Positions 33,426-42,382 of a DNA stretch of 64,000 nucleotides are shown piece after piece. The stretch is from positions 62,001-126,000 of the forward strand of contig CAWBUW010000002.1 of assembly GCA_963792075.1 (NCBI GenBank), in the 5' to 3' direction. The notes beneath the pieces are model-generated. The model did no database searches. It was not told the DNA's origin and saw only the letters and a list, made by a program, of their open reading frames with translations. The first letter of the stretch is position 1; each line of letters opens with the position of its first letter. Origin of the DNA: CAWBUW01 sp963792075. GTDB lineage: Bacteria > Chloroflexota > Anaerolineae > Anaerolineales > UBA4823. A program made the translations under genes and the position numbers.

Positions 33426-35534
33426 ATGCGCAAATTCCTCTTATTCCTCCTTCCCTCACTTGTATTCCTGGCGATCCTGGGGCTGTCTGTTTACCAGGTG
33501 TCAGCCAACCAACCTCTGGTTGCATATCCTTACCCCAGCTACCTCCCTTTGATTGCCAAACCTCCACTGCCCGAGTGGATTGGTCCGGATGGCGGGAAAG
33601 TGGTCTCCCTGGCGATTGACCCAACCAATCCTCAGGTGGTTTATGCGGGCACCTGGGGGGCAGGGATGTTCAAATCCACGGATGGCGGCGTTACCTGGAC
33701 AGCGACCAACGCCGGCCTGGCAAACCTGTTTATTAATTCCCTGGCGATAGACCCCGGAAATCCGCAAGTCTTGTACGCCGGCACTTACCAGAGTAAGCTG
33801 TTCAAGACCACGAACGGTGGGCAAAGCTGGTATGATTCCAGCGTGGGCATTCAGGACCAGGCGATCGTCTATGCTATTGCGCTTGATCCAAAGGATTCAC
33901 AACACATCTACATTAGTACGCGTGGCGTTTCGAACGGCGGCTACGAGCCCTGGAATGGCGTCATCTACGTCACGTACGATGGAGGCATGGTCTGGGGGAG
34001 CGTTCTCAGTAATTACCCTCCCATCTCCTGGACTCCTCAAGATTGGGCGTATTCGCTGGCATTTGATCCGACCAATTCATCCCGGATTTATGCGGCCATG
34101 CACGAGCATGCTCTCCTGTTTAGCCCCGATTGGGGAGCCTCCTGGAAGCCGGTGGCTGGGCCTTTGGATGATTGGACTGGACGTGCGGTCCTGGTAGACC
34201 CGCAGTCTCCGCACACGCTCTATTATGGCAGTTGGCACACCGGTGGGGTGCTCCGCTCGGATGACCAGGGGGAAACCTGGAATCCAAAGAGCCCGCCAAA
34301 TGTCATTCCGAAGGTTTATTCCCTTGTGATGGACCCGCAGCAGTCCAAAACGGTGTACCTGGTCAGTTTTACCGATGGGATTTTCCGGACTCTGGACCGC
34401 GGCGACACCTGGAGCTCCAAAGGGTTGAGCTCGGAATACCTTTATTCGCTGGCTGTTGACCCCAAGAACTCTCAGGTATTGTACAGCGGTACTGGGGGAA
34501 ATGGCCTGTTCAAGAGCGTAAATGGCGGCACGAGCTGGGCGCACAGCCAGTTTGGGTTGCACAACACCTCGGTCACCGGCCTGGTTATTTCACCTCTGGA
34601 TCCCAATGAATTGATCGCCGCCACCCTGGGCGGCGGGGTCTGGCACAGTACGGATAATGGGACTACCTGGCAAGAATTCAACACCGGACTGGGCGACCTG
34701 GCGGTACAGGCCCTGAGCCAGCGACCAGACCAGCCTACGGTCCTTTTTGCGCTCACCTCGAATGCGGGTTTGTACAGGCGTAACCTGGGTACGGATACAG
34801 CCTGGAGCGCCGTGAACAGCGGCCTGCCTTTGGCGAAGCCCCAGGCTGAACCGGACCCTTCGGTCTGGGAAGTGCTCGAAGATCCTTCCAGCCAGGCTGT
34901 CGCTGCCCCTAATGCCGTTGTTTCACTGCAGAGCTTGACCTTTGCCCCGCAGAGCCCGGCACATGTCTATATGGGTGCGGATGGGGGATTATTCCGCAGC
35001 CTCGATGGCGGGTTCAATTGGGTGCTCAGCGGCCTGGAGGGAGTATCTGTGCGCAGCGTGGCGGTAGATCCAACCAATACGGATCATTGGTTCGCAGCTA
35101 CAGACCAGGATGGTGGGATCTATACCACCAGTAATGGCGGCAATAGTTACCAGTTTGTTGAGCTTCCTAGTTTGCCATACATGCCCAAACGTAAATTCAA
35201 TTTGCTGACGATCTTCCCCTCTCAGCCAGGCGTGGTTTATGCGGGCACGGATATTGGGGTTTACCGCCTGGAAAATGATACCTGGTATTTCCTGGGTCTG
35301 TATGGTAAGAACATCCTGAGTCTGGCGATGCATCCCACCCGGGCCGGTCAGATCTTCGCTGGCACTACTTCTGGAAGCTATTTCTCCTTGGATGGAGGCA
35401 GCATCTGGAATACCAGCCTATCTCAGTTGGATGCGCTGGGTATCCAAGGGTTTACCTTTGACCCGACGCGTCCCGGCCGGATGTATTTCAACACGCAGAC
35501 GCAGGGCAGCGTGCGCTACGATTTTGTGCCATAA
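33426..35534 (+). CDS. Secreted sialidase/VPS10-type beta-propeller protein
   Basis: 702 residues from ATG 33426; the frame runs back to 33378 but only this ATG gives a normal signal peptide (KFLLFLLPSLVFLAILGLSVY). The mature protein consists of repeated units with Asp-box-like motifs (STDGGVTW, TTNGGQSW, SLDGGFNW) each preceded by LAIDPTNPQVVYAGT-type strands, as in BNR or sortilin-like ten-bladed propellers. No catalytic residues of sialidases are evident, so a binding or scaffold role is likelier. TATAAT at 33413-33418 is so close to the ATG that the mRNA may be nearly leaderless. It converges on rmuC, 2 bp apart. Confidence 0.82.
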   Translation: MRKFLLFLLPSLVFLAILGLSVYQVSANQPLVAYPYPSYLPLIAKPPLPEWIGPDGGKVVSLAIDPTNPQVVYAGTWGAGMFKSTDGGVTWTATNAGLANLFINSLAIDPGNPQVLYAGTYQSKLFKTTNGGQSWYDSSVGIQDQAIVYAIALDPKDSQHIYISTRGVSNGGYEPWNGVIYVTYDGGMVWGSVLSNYPPISWTPQDWAYSLAFDPTNSSRIYAAMHEHALLFSPDWGASWKPVAGPLDDWTGRAVLVDPQSPHTLYYGSWHTGGVLRSDDQGETWNPKSPPNVIPKVYSLVMDPQQSKTVYLVSFTDGIFRTLDRGDTWSSKGLSSEYLYSLAVDPKNSQVLYSGTGGNGLFKSVNGGTSWAHSQFGLHNTSVTGLVISPLDPNELIAATLGGGVWHSTDNGTTWQEFNTGLGDLAVQALSQRPDQPTVLFALTSNAGLYRRNLGTDTAWSAVNSGLPLAKPQAEPDPSVWEVLEDPSSQAVAAPNAVVSLQSLTFAPQSPAHVYMGADGGLFRSLDGGFNWVLSGLEGVSVRSVAVDPTNTDHWFAATDQDGGIYTTSNGGNSYQFVELPSLPYMPKRKFNLLTIFPSQPGVVYAGTDIGVYRLENDTWYFLGLYGKNILSLAMHPTRAGQIFAGTTSGSYFSLDGGSIWNTSLSQLDALGIQGFTFDPTRPGRMYFNTQTQGSVRYDFVP

Positions 35535-35536
35535 GA

Positions 35537-36763
35537 TTAAGCGGGCGTCTCCAGCGAGCTATCCGGACTTTCCAGGGTCGGCTGTTCGGGCTCGCCGGTT
35601 TCGCTCTGGCTGGCGCTGATTTGCAATCCAACCAGGCTGCCGTTAAGCTTGGCGATGTGGGCGCGCATCTCGTCGCGGGAATTGCCCAGCATGGTCAGCG
35701 CTTTGGAATAACGGCCATCCAATTCTTCTTGTAAGATGGTCAGGTTGTCCTGTGCAGATTGCAGATAGGCATCCAGGCGTTGCAGATCCAGCGTCTGGCC
35801 TGCCTTGAGCATGGTCTGGTAGACCAGCAGCAAATAGGGGATGAACATGCTGTAGGACACCAGCACCACGTTCAGGCGAAAAACCTCTGCCTGGATGCCC
35901 CCACACAGCTCATAAATGGCGTCTGGTACCACGGCTACACCGAAGTTGACCGTCAGGCTGGGGTCGATGTATTTGCGCACCTCGCGGGCGCGCGCCAGCA
36001 CGGCATCTTCGATCTGACCCTTGATCTGCTGTTGTTCTTCCACCTCGCCGGACGCGCTGAACTGTTCCAGCAGATGGGTGGCTGCCCATTTGCTGTCAAT
36101 CGGCAGCACCAGGTGGTTCGGCAGGCGCAGGCCAAACTCAACCGGTTTCCCACCGACACGAAAATCACGCACTTGCCACTCGGGGGGCAGTTGGGAGAAA
36201 ACCAATTCCAGGATGTTTTCACCTGCCGCACCCTTGGAATGGGTGCCCGCAATGATTGCCTCCAGTCGGTGGATCGATTCCGCTACCTGGCGCTCGGTTT
36301 GTTGGCCCTGGCGTGCCTGGGTGTGCAGCTCTGTCAGATCGCTGCGAGCGCGGGTCAGCTCGCTGCGCATGGCTGCGGTTGCCTCGGCCAGGCTGTTCGT
36401 CAGCGTCTTTAGCTCGCTGAAAGAAGACACGGCAGAGTTCGCCAGGTAACCGACCCCTTGCTGCACCTGGGATTGGCTGTTCTCAACGGTGCTGATGCGT
36501 TCCGTCAGGCCGCGCACTTCGCTGTGCAAGCCGCTTACCGTCTGGGTAACAGGTTGCAGGTTCGAGACTTTTTCATTCAGTGCGGCAGTCTGCACCTGGG
36601 TGTGTTGGACTGTCGTGTTGAGGTTTTGCAGGGTTGAGGTGAGGTTGTCCTTATCACCCTGTGAGCGGCGCAACTGCCAGAGCAGCGCCAGGTTGAGCAG
36701 TACCAGGATGAGCAGGGTCAGAAAGAGGATAACCCCCGCGACGATCAATACAGTTGAGTTCAT
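35537..36763 (-). CDS. rmuC: DNA recombination protein RmuC
   Basis: 408 residues. An N-terminal membrane helix (about 4-30, LIVAGVILFLTLLILVLL) is followed by a long coiled coil (about 35-170) and the RmuC core from ~175: SKGAAGENILELVFSQLPPEW, then LPIDSKW and a YIDPSLT block. The fold belongs to the PD-(D/E)xK nuclease superfamily, and GE and DSKW mark its active-site strands. RmuC limits DNA rearrangements at inverted repeats, which is interesting given the many perfect palindromes here. Transcribed alone; a -10-like TATACT lies 10 bases before the start. Confidence 0.9.
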   Translation of the reverse strand: MNSTVLIVAGVILFLTLLILVLLNLALLWQLRRSQGDKDNLTSTLQNLNTTVQHTQVQTAALNEKVSNLQPVTQTVSGLHSEVRGLTERISTVENSQSQVQQGVGYLANSAVSSFSELKTLTNSLAEATAAMRSELTRARSDLTELHTQARQGQQTERQVAESIHRLEAIIAGTHSKGAAGENILELVFSQLPPEWQVRDFRVGGKPVEFGLRLPNHLVLPIDSKWAATHLLEQFSASGEVEEQQQIKGQIEDAVLARAREVRKYIDPSLTVNFGVAVVPDAIYELCGGIQAEVFRLNVVLVSYSMFIPYLLLVYQTMLKAGQTLDLQRLDAYLQSAQDNLTILQEELDGRYSKALTMLGNSRDEMRAHIAKLNGSLVGLQISASQSETGEPEQPTLESPDSSLETPA

Positions 36764-36801
36764 GCTTAGAAGTATACTATAAGAGATGTGAGATTTATCA
36801 C

Positions 36802-36830
36802 TTGACCCAACTCCGGGGCAAGACTACAAT
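36802..36830 (+). promoter_or_regulatory. Promoter of the SHMT-GcvT fusion gene
   Basis: TTGACC (36802-36807) and TACAAT (36825-36830) are separated by 17 bp, close to sigma-70 consensus, and lie 74 bp before the start codon. No riboswitch-like fold is evident in the leader. Confidence 0.65.
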
Positions 36831-36903
36831 CATAATGAAACCGTCCGCTTTGTGGGGAAGTCCTGCAAAGCTATTTAACCCTCTCTACATTCAGGAGATT
36901 ATC

Positions 36904-39900
36904 ATGACCGATTTCCTCTTCCGAGGCCGTCTCGCCGATCTTGACCCAGCAGTACACGAACTATCCCAGATCGAGGCAGAACGCCAGTATCGTAAGTTGA
37001 TCTTGATCGCCAGCGAGAGCACTGCTTCACTGGCAGTGCGTGAAGCCTTGATGTCCCCCTTCCAGAACCTGTATGCTGAAGGTTATCCTGATGAAGATAC
37101 TCGTCAGATGACCGAGGCACAGATTCTGGATTACCCTGCCCGGCTGGCCTATTACCGGCGCTATGCTGATCCACGCTATTATAAAGGCGTCGAGTATGTC
37201 GACCATCTGGAAGCGTTGGCCCGCCGTCGCTGTGCTGAATTGTTCGCCACTGATAAGGTGGGTGCGGATAATATTTATGTAAACGTACAGGCGCTCTCAG
37301 GCGCACCTGCGAACAACGCCGTCTACCACGCCCTGGTAAATCCGGGCGAAACGATCATGGGGATGAACCTGATGCATGGTGGGCACCTTTCGCATGGGTC
37401 CCCTGCCAACCGTTCCGGTAAGTATTACAACGCTGTCCACTATACCGTGGATCCGCAGACCGAACAGATTAATTATGATGCGGTTGAAGAGCTGGCTCGC
37501 CAGCACCATCCGAAGTTTATCATTGCCGGGTATTCTTCCTATCCCTGGTCGGTAGATTGGGCACGCTTCCGCGCCATCGCCGATGCGGTCGGAGCGTATT
37601 TGTTCGCCGATATCGCGCATGTCGCCGGCCTGGTGGCAGCCGGCGTTTACCCCTCCCCGGTCGGTTATGCCCACGTAATTACCTTCACCACGCATAAGTC
37701 GTTATGCGGCCCACGTGGCGCCTGCATCCTGACCACGGACGCAGCACTGGCGCGTAAGATTGACCGCGCCGTCTTCCCTGGCGAGCAGGGTGGCCCACAC
37801 GCTAATACCTTTGCCGCCATGGCGACCGCGTTCAAATTGGCCCGGACTGAACAATTCAACCAGCTTCAGCGCCAGGTGGTGAAGAACACCGGTGTGCTCG
37901 TCTCGCGACTGGCCGAGCGTGGCTTCCGTATTTCGTATGGCGGGAGCAACACCCACGTGATGAACCTGGATTGCACCTCGCATAAGGGTCCGGATGGCAC
38001 GGGGCTTTCTGGGGACCAGGCTGCCCGCATCCTGGATATCGCCGGGATCGTAGTCAACCGCAACACACTCCCCCAGGACACCTCGGCTTTTGACCCATCT
38101 GGTCTGCGCATGGGTTCGGTATGGGTGACGCAGCGCGGCTTCAAAGAAGCTGAAATGACCCGCGTGGCGGATATTATTGCCGATGTGCTGCTTGCAACGA
38201 CACCTTATTTGTTGGAAGGACGCAAGGGCGAAGTGCGCCGGGCCAAGGTCGATTTTGGTGTCTTCCAAAAGGCACGCCTGCAGGTGCGTGAGCTGGCCGA
38301 ACAGGTTGGGATTGATTACGAGGCCACCCACCACGGGTACCCCCACTTCTATTATGTGGACGATCGCCCGGCGGGGGAATGGGCAACTTATGCCCTGCGC
38401 GGTGAGCATATCCGCGAGTTCCTCAATTTCTCGTTGAGCAGCGACGTAGAAGCACTCAAGCCGGGAGAGAGCCAGCCCACCCGTTTGTATACCCCCATGG
38501 GCGCAGTCGATGGTGCCTTGATTTGTGACAAGCCAACCGAATTCCGCCTGACCGTGCCGGCAGAAAAAGCTGGCCTGGCATCCATCTGGCTGCGCGATTT
38601 GTCGGATGGCTACGTGGCTTTCGATGCGGATCCGCAGCGCAAGCTGCCTGGGCCTGTGGTGGTAGAAGAAACTGCGGTGGCACCCGTCGCTGGTCTGAAG
38701 GGCGAGCCGTTGGCTGCGTCCAAGCCTTTCTTTGCCGGCCTTCCGGCCGGCGCCGGCGCGGCGCTGCCGGAGTTCAAATGGGAAGACAAAGAAGGTGAGC
38801 TTCGCCGCACGCCGGTCAATGCGCTGCACAGGCAGCTCGGGGCGAAGATGATCCCCTTTGCGGGCTGGGAAATGCCGGTATGGTACACCTCAGTGATTGA
38901 AGAGCATATCGCCTGCCGTGATGCGGCTGGCTTATTCGATGTGGCGCATATGGGTGTTTACCAGGCCGAAGGCCCGGATGCGGCAGTCTTTTTAGACAGC
39001 GCGGTGGGTAATGATATCGCCGGCCTGGGTGTGGGCGAATCCTGTTACACCCACCTGCTTGATCCGGATGCCAATGTGATCGATGATTTGTTGATCTACC
39101 GCCGCGGGGTGGAAAAGTTCCTGGTGGTGGTCAACGCCTCCAATGATGACAAAGACTGGACCTGGCTGAACGCGGTCAAAGATGGCAAGGTGTTGGTCGA
39201 TCGTGAACGCCCCTGGGCGCGTGCCTATGGCCGCAACGTGAAGCTGCGCAACCTGCGCGACCCCAAATCTGGCGCGGACATGCGTGTAGATATTGCTCTG
39301 CAGGGCCCGAAGTCGCGTGAAATCTTGCTGGCGTTGGGCGTAGATGCTGGGACGCGCCGGCGCATCATGGCTTTGAAGCGCACCGAGCTTTGCGATGCTG
39401 TGGTAGGCGGGTTCGACCTGGTCGTCTCGCGCACCGGCTACACCGGCGAGAAGATGGCTTTTGAGCTGTTTGTGCACCCGGATAAGTCGTCTGAGCTGTG
39501 CGCGGCGCTGCTCAAAGCAGGGGAGCCGCTGGGATTGAAGCCGTGCGGGCTGGGCGCGCGTGACTCGTTGCGCACCGAAGCGGGCCTGCCACTCTACGGT
39601 CATGAGATGGGTGGAGAGTTGGGCCTGGGCGTATCGGAGGCGGGTTTTGGCACTTATGTCAAAACATATAAGCCCTGGTTTGTCGGACGCAAGGCGTATA
39701 TTGCCCGTGAGGCCAGGCGCAAGGGTGTGGTGATCCGCTTCCGCTTCCAGGAGAAGGGCGTGCGTATGGCGCATAATCAGGACCCCGTGCTGGATAAGAA
39801 AGGCCGTGTGGTCGGTGTGGTGACCAGTTGCGCTGTGGATAAGGAAGGCTACCTGACCGGCCTGGCGTTTGTGGACCTGAAGAGCGCCGAAGAAGGCACC

Positions 39901-40023
39901 CCGATCTTGATCTACCAGGGTGCGCCGAAAGACCCCGGAAAAGCACCGGCTGGGTTAAAAATGGGCGACCGCGCTACCTTGCCGACGCCTGCCGTCGTAG
40001 TCAGCCGGTTCGCAAAGTTATGA
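36904..40023 (+). CDS. Bifunctional serine hydroxymethyltransferase / glycine cleavage T protein fusion
   Basis: 1039 residues from ATG 36904 (AGGAG upstream); the open frame extends back to 36754 but crosses the promoter. Residues ~10-490 are a PLP-dependent SHMT: LIASEST, LFADIAHVAGL (Asp236, His239) and Schiff-base Lys265 in TTHKSLCGPRG (THKTLRGPRG is usual). Residues ~634-1039 are GcvT: RRTPVNALHRQLGAKMIPFAGWEMP, DVAHMG, SRTGYTGE and GLGARDSLRTEAGLPLYGHE, the folate-binding barrel. SHMT makes glycine and methylene-THF from serine; GcvT moves the glycine methylene group to THF. Joining them couples two one-carbon steps. No gcvH, gcvP or lpd is in the window. Confidence 0.92.
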   Translation: MTDFLFRGRLADLDPAVHELSQIEAERQYRKLILIASESTASLAVREALMSPFQNLYAEGYPDEDTRQMTEAQILDYPARLAYYRRYADPRYYKGVEYVDHLEALARRRCAELFATDKVGADNIYVNVQALSGAPANNAVYHALVNPGETIMGMNLMHGGHLSHGSPANRSGKYYNAVHYTVDPQTEQINYDAVEELARQHHPKFIIAGYSSYPWSVDWARFRAIADAVGAYLFADIAHVAGLVAAGVYPSPVGYAHVITFTTHKSLCGPRGACILTTDAALARKIDRAVFPGEQGGPHANTFAAMATAFKLARTEQFNQLQRQVVKNTGVLVSRLAERGFRISYGGSNTHVMNLDCTSHKGPDGTGLSGDQAARILDIAGIVVNRNTLPQDTSAFDPSGLRMGSVWVTQRGFKEAEMTRVADIIADVLLATTPYLLEGRKGEVRRAKVDFGVFQKARLQVRELAEQVGIDYEATHHGYPHFYYVDDRPAGEWATYALRGEHIREFLNFSLSSDVEALKPGESQPTRLYTPMGAVDGALICDKPTEFRLTVPAEKAGLASIWLRDLSDGYVAFDADPQRKLPGPVVVEETAVAPVAGLKGEPLAASKPFFAGLPAGAGAALPEFKWEDKEGELRRTPVNALHRQLGAKMIPFAGWEMPVWYTSVIEEHIACRDAAGLFDVAHMGVYQAEGPDAAVFLDSAVGNDIAGLGVGESCYTHLLDPDANVIDDLLIYRRGVEKFLVVVNASNDDKDWTWLNAVKDGKVLVDRERPWARAYGRNVKLRNLRDPKSGADMRVDIALQGPKSREILLALGVDAGTRRRIMALKRTELCDAVVGGFDLVVSRTGYTGEKMAFELFVHPDKSSELCAALLKAGEPLGLKPCGLGARDSLRTEAGLPLYGHEMGGELGLGVSEAGFGTYVKTYKPWFVGRKAYIAREARRKGVVIRFRFQEKGVRMAHNQDPVLDKKGRVVGVVTSCAVDKEGYLTGLAFVDLKSAEEGTPILIYQGAPKDPGKAPAGLKMGDRATLPTPAVVVSRFAKL

Positions 40024-40096
40024 TCAACAGCCATGCGCGGGTGTAAAGCGCTGGCGCATGGCTGATTTTTGCTTTTGAAGGGAGCGAAGATATAGA

Positions 40097-41332
40097 ATGG
40101 AAACACCTTGGGAATCGCGGTATGCACAGCGCACCCAACGGATGGGTAGCTCAGCCATCCGAGAATTGCTGAAGTTGACTGAGGACCCGGAAATCATTTC
40201 ATTTGGTGGAGGCATGCCAGCTCCAGAAGTTTTCCCGGTGGATGATTTTGCCGCGGCGTGTGAAACTGTGCTGCGTACGAACGGTGCACAAGCACTGCAG
40301 TATGGCGCTACCGAAGGCTACATGCCTTTGCGTGAGATGATCGCCCGCCACACCGCGCGCTATGGGATCAAGATTACCCCGGACAATATCATGATCACCT
40401 CTGGATCACAGCAGGCGCTGGATTTACTGGGTAAGGTGTTCATCAACCGTGGCGACCGCATCCTGGTCGAAAATCCCACTTACCTGGGGGCGCTGCAGGC
40501 CTGGAATGCCTATGGCGCCGAATATACCACTGTGCGCATGGATGATAACGGGATGATCACCGATGAGCTTGAAGAAGCCCTGCGCAGCGGACCCAAATTT
40601 ATCTACGTACTTTCGAATTTTCAAAACCCCACCGGCGTGACCCTTTCCCTGGATCGGCGCATAAAGTTGATCGAGCTGGCGGATCGCTACGGCATCCCCA
40701 TCATCGAAGATGATCCATATGGGCAGCTACGCTACGAGGGTGAAAACCTGCCATCTGTAGTTTCGTTGGATGACCAGTTCCGCGATAACGGCATCAAGCC
40801 CTATCGCGGTAACGTGATTTATTTATCCACGTTCTCCAAAACGCTGGCACCGGGCGTCCGCCTGGCCTGGGTGGTTGCCCCATCTGAGGTGATCCGCAAG
40901 CTGGTGCAAGCCAAGCAAGGCGCGGATTTGCACACGGCGACTTTCAACCAGATAGTGGCTTATGAGGTGGCGCGCGGAGGTTTCCTGGACCGGCATGTAT
41001 GGATGATCCGCCGTGTCTATCATGAGCGGCGAGATATCATGCTCGAGGCGATGGAGCAGCACTTCCCGAAAGGTGTGACCTGGACCCACCCGCAGGGAGG
41101 GTTGTTCTTGTGGGCGACGATGCCGCCAGAATTGAATGCAGTGGAAGTCTTGAAGACGGCCATCGAGCAGAAAGTGGCCTTTGTGCCCGGCGGATCCTTC
41201 TTTGCCCGCGGCGGCGGTGAGAGCTCGATGCGTCTCAACTTCTCCAACGCCACGCCAGAGAAACTCCGCATTGGCATAGAGCGCTTGGGAAACGTGATGT
41301 TGCAGAAGATGAAAGAAAAAGAACTGGCCTGA
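40097..41332 (+). CDS. PLP-dependent aminotransferase, KAT II/2-aminoadipate type
   Basis: 411 residues, fold type I class I/II aminotransferase. Schiff-base Lys248 lies in STFSKTLAPGVRLAW; NFQNPTG holds the conserved Asn, IIEDDPYG the PLP-nitrogen Asp, and MRLNFSN the substrate-carboxylate Arg. The N-terminal block ISFGGGMPAPEVFP is characteristic of the LysN / MocR-catalytic subgroup acting on 2-aminoadipate, aromatic or branched amino acids. Exact specificity cannot be told. It follows the SHMT-GcvT gene by 73 bp and may be co-expressed; a long hairpin follows its stop. Confidence 0.88.
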   Translation: METPWESRYAQRTQRMGSSAIRELLKLTEDPEIISFGGGMPAPEVFPVDDFAAACETVLRTNGAQALQYGATEGYMPLREMIARHTARYGIKITPDNIMITSGSQQALDLLGKVFINRGDRILVENPTYLGALQAWNAYGAEYTTVRMDDNGMITDELEEALRSGPKFIYVLSNFQNPTGVTLSLDRRIKLIELADRYGIPIIEDDPYGQLRYEGENLPSVVSLDDQFRDNGIKPYRGNVIYLSTFSKTLAPGVRLAWVVAPSEVIRKLVQAKQGADLHTATFNQIVAYEVARGGFLDRHVWMIRRVYHERRDIMLEAMEQHFPKGVTWTHPQGGLFLWATMPPELNAVEVLKTAIEQKVAFVPGGSFFARGGGESSMRLNFSNATPEKLRIGIERLGNVMLQKMKEKELA

Positions 41333-41337
41333 TTTAT

Positions 41338-41383
41338 AAAGGGGGGTTGCGGGGGCACAATTCGTGCCCCCGCAACCCCCTTT
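41338..41383. terminator. Bidirectional terminator between convergent genes
   Basis: Stem 41342-41358 / 41364-41380 with a five-base loop; flanking AAA and TTT extend it with one extra G unpaired. It fills the 53-bp gap between the stops of the aminotransferase (+) and the PPOX-like gene (-). Confidence 0.75.
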
Positions 41384-41385
41384 GA

Positions 41386-41817
41386 CTATTTCCAAGACCA
41401 GGTATATACCTGCTCCGGTCTGAGCTTGATAATGCGGTTCTCCGGATCGTGTATCCAGGATTGGTAGGTGGGTTCCTTAACCCCTTCAACACCAACGTAA
41501 CGGGTGTAAATTGACACGGAGAGAGGGGCCACAAGCGCCGGGTCACTCAACACTTCGGCAATGCCTTCAAGCAGCACGGCCTGGGTAGGTTTATCTACAT
41601 CGATCAGCACTGAAATGCGATGGTTGGCATTCACCTCACGCCCTTTGCGGGTGGAGATGAACGTACTGATGTACAGGCATTCGCCATCCCATTCAAACCA
41701 GACCGGCGTGACGTGGGGCTGGATCGTCTTGAGGTTGGCAGTCCCCAGGCGTGCCAGGATGGGCCGGGCGAGCAGCTCTTGTACCCAGGGTTGAGCCAGT
41801 GCAGTCGTGGGGTCCAC
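41386..41817 (-). CDS. Pyridoxamine 5'-phosphate oxidase-like (PPOX) flavin/F420 protein
   Basis: 143 residues, a single split-barrel domain: ILARLGTANLKTIQPHVTPVWFEWDGECLYIST, then RKGREVNANHRISVLID and a C-terminal RIIKLRPEQVYTW. This is the small PPOX-class fold that binds FMN or F420; the sequence alone does not decide which. Members reduce diverse small molecules. It starts one base after the FKBP stop, so the two are co-translated. Confidence 0.82.
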   Translation of the reverse strand: MDPTTALAQPWVQELLARPILARLGTANLKTIQPHVTPVWFEWDGECLYISTFISTRKGREVNANHRISVLIDVDKPTQAVLLEGIAEVLSDPALVAPLSVSIYTRYVGVEGVKEPTYQSWIHDPENRIIKLRPEQVYTWSWK

Positions 41818-41818
41818 T

Positions 41819-42343
41819 TTATTTCACCCCAAGCAGCTCGACTTCGAAGATGAGGGTCGCGTTGGCCGGAATGACTCCACCCGTGCCGGAGGCGCCATAA
41901 CCTAAGTCGGAAGGGATGACCAGCTTGCGCTTACCCCCGACTTTCATCCCGGCAACCCCCTCATCCCAGCCCGCAATGACCTGGCCTGCACCCAATTGGA
42001 ATTCAAAGGGCTGGCCGCGGTCGAGCGATGAGTCAAACTTGGTGCCGTCTGTCAGCCAGCCGGTATAGTGCACACTAACCGTCTTGCCTGCCTGGGCTTC
42101 AGCGCCGGTGCCGGCGACCAGGTCCTCATAGCGCAGGCCGGAGGCCGTGGTCACGGCATTGGGGCCAAGTTCGGCGCCAACCCCGGTACCGCTGGGGGCT
42201 TGCTTACTCTGGTTGCCGAAGTAAATCATTGCGCTAAGCGCGCCGATCACGATCAGGGCGCCTAAAATGATGAAGATACGCTGTATGCGGTGGCGGGATT
42301 GGCGCTGCTGCCTGCGCTGTTCGCGAAGAGTATTTTTGGACAT
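41819..42343 (-). CDS. FKBP-type peptidyl-prolyl isomerase, membrane anchored
   Basis: 174 residues: a basic N-terminus, one membrane helix (about 24-45, IFIILGALIVIGALSAMIYFG), a short linker and an FKBP domain (about 75-174). The domain shows VHYTGWLTDGTKFDSSLDRGQPFEF, VIAGWDEGVAGMKVGGKRKLVIP and YGASGTGGVIPANATLIFEVEL, with all residues of the hydrophobic proline pocket (Tyr, Phe, Asp, Trp). It would fold proteins outside the membrane. No lipobox Cys is present. The PPOX-like gene follows after one base. Confidence 0.92.
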   Translation of the reverse strand: MSKNTLREQRRQQRQSRHRIQRIFIILGALIVIGALSAMIYFGNQSKQAPSGTGVGAELGPNAVTTASGLRYEDLVAGTGAEAQAGKTVSVHYTGWLTDGTKFDSSLDRGQPFEFQLGAGQVIAGWDEGVAGMKVGGKRKLVIPSDLGYGASGTGGVIPANATLIFEVELLGVK

Positions 42344-42382
42344 ATTGAAGGAGCCTCCAGAAGGAAAGATATTTCATTTGCA

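Noticed and set aside
33592..33824. Minus-strand open frame opposite the propeller gene (part of 33501-33824)
   Set aside because: It arises from the repetitive plus-strand coding sequence and has no start signal.
36754..36903. 50-residue N-terminal extension of the SHMT-GcvT protein
   Set aside because: It crosses the promoter and overlaps the divergent rmuC start; ATG 36904 has AGGAG and matches the SHMT N-terminus.
37702..38829. 375-codon open frame on the minus strand inside the SHMT-GcvT gene
   Set aside because: It is a shadow of a well-supported gene with biased codon usage; the plus-strand protein has all catalytic motifs.
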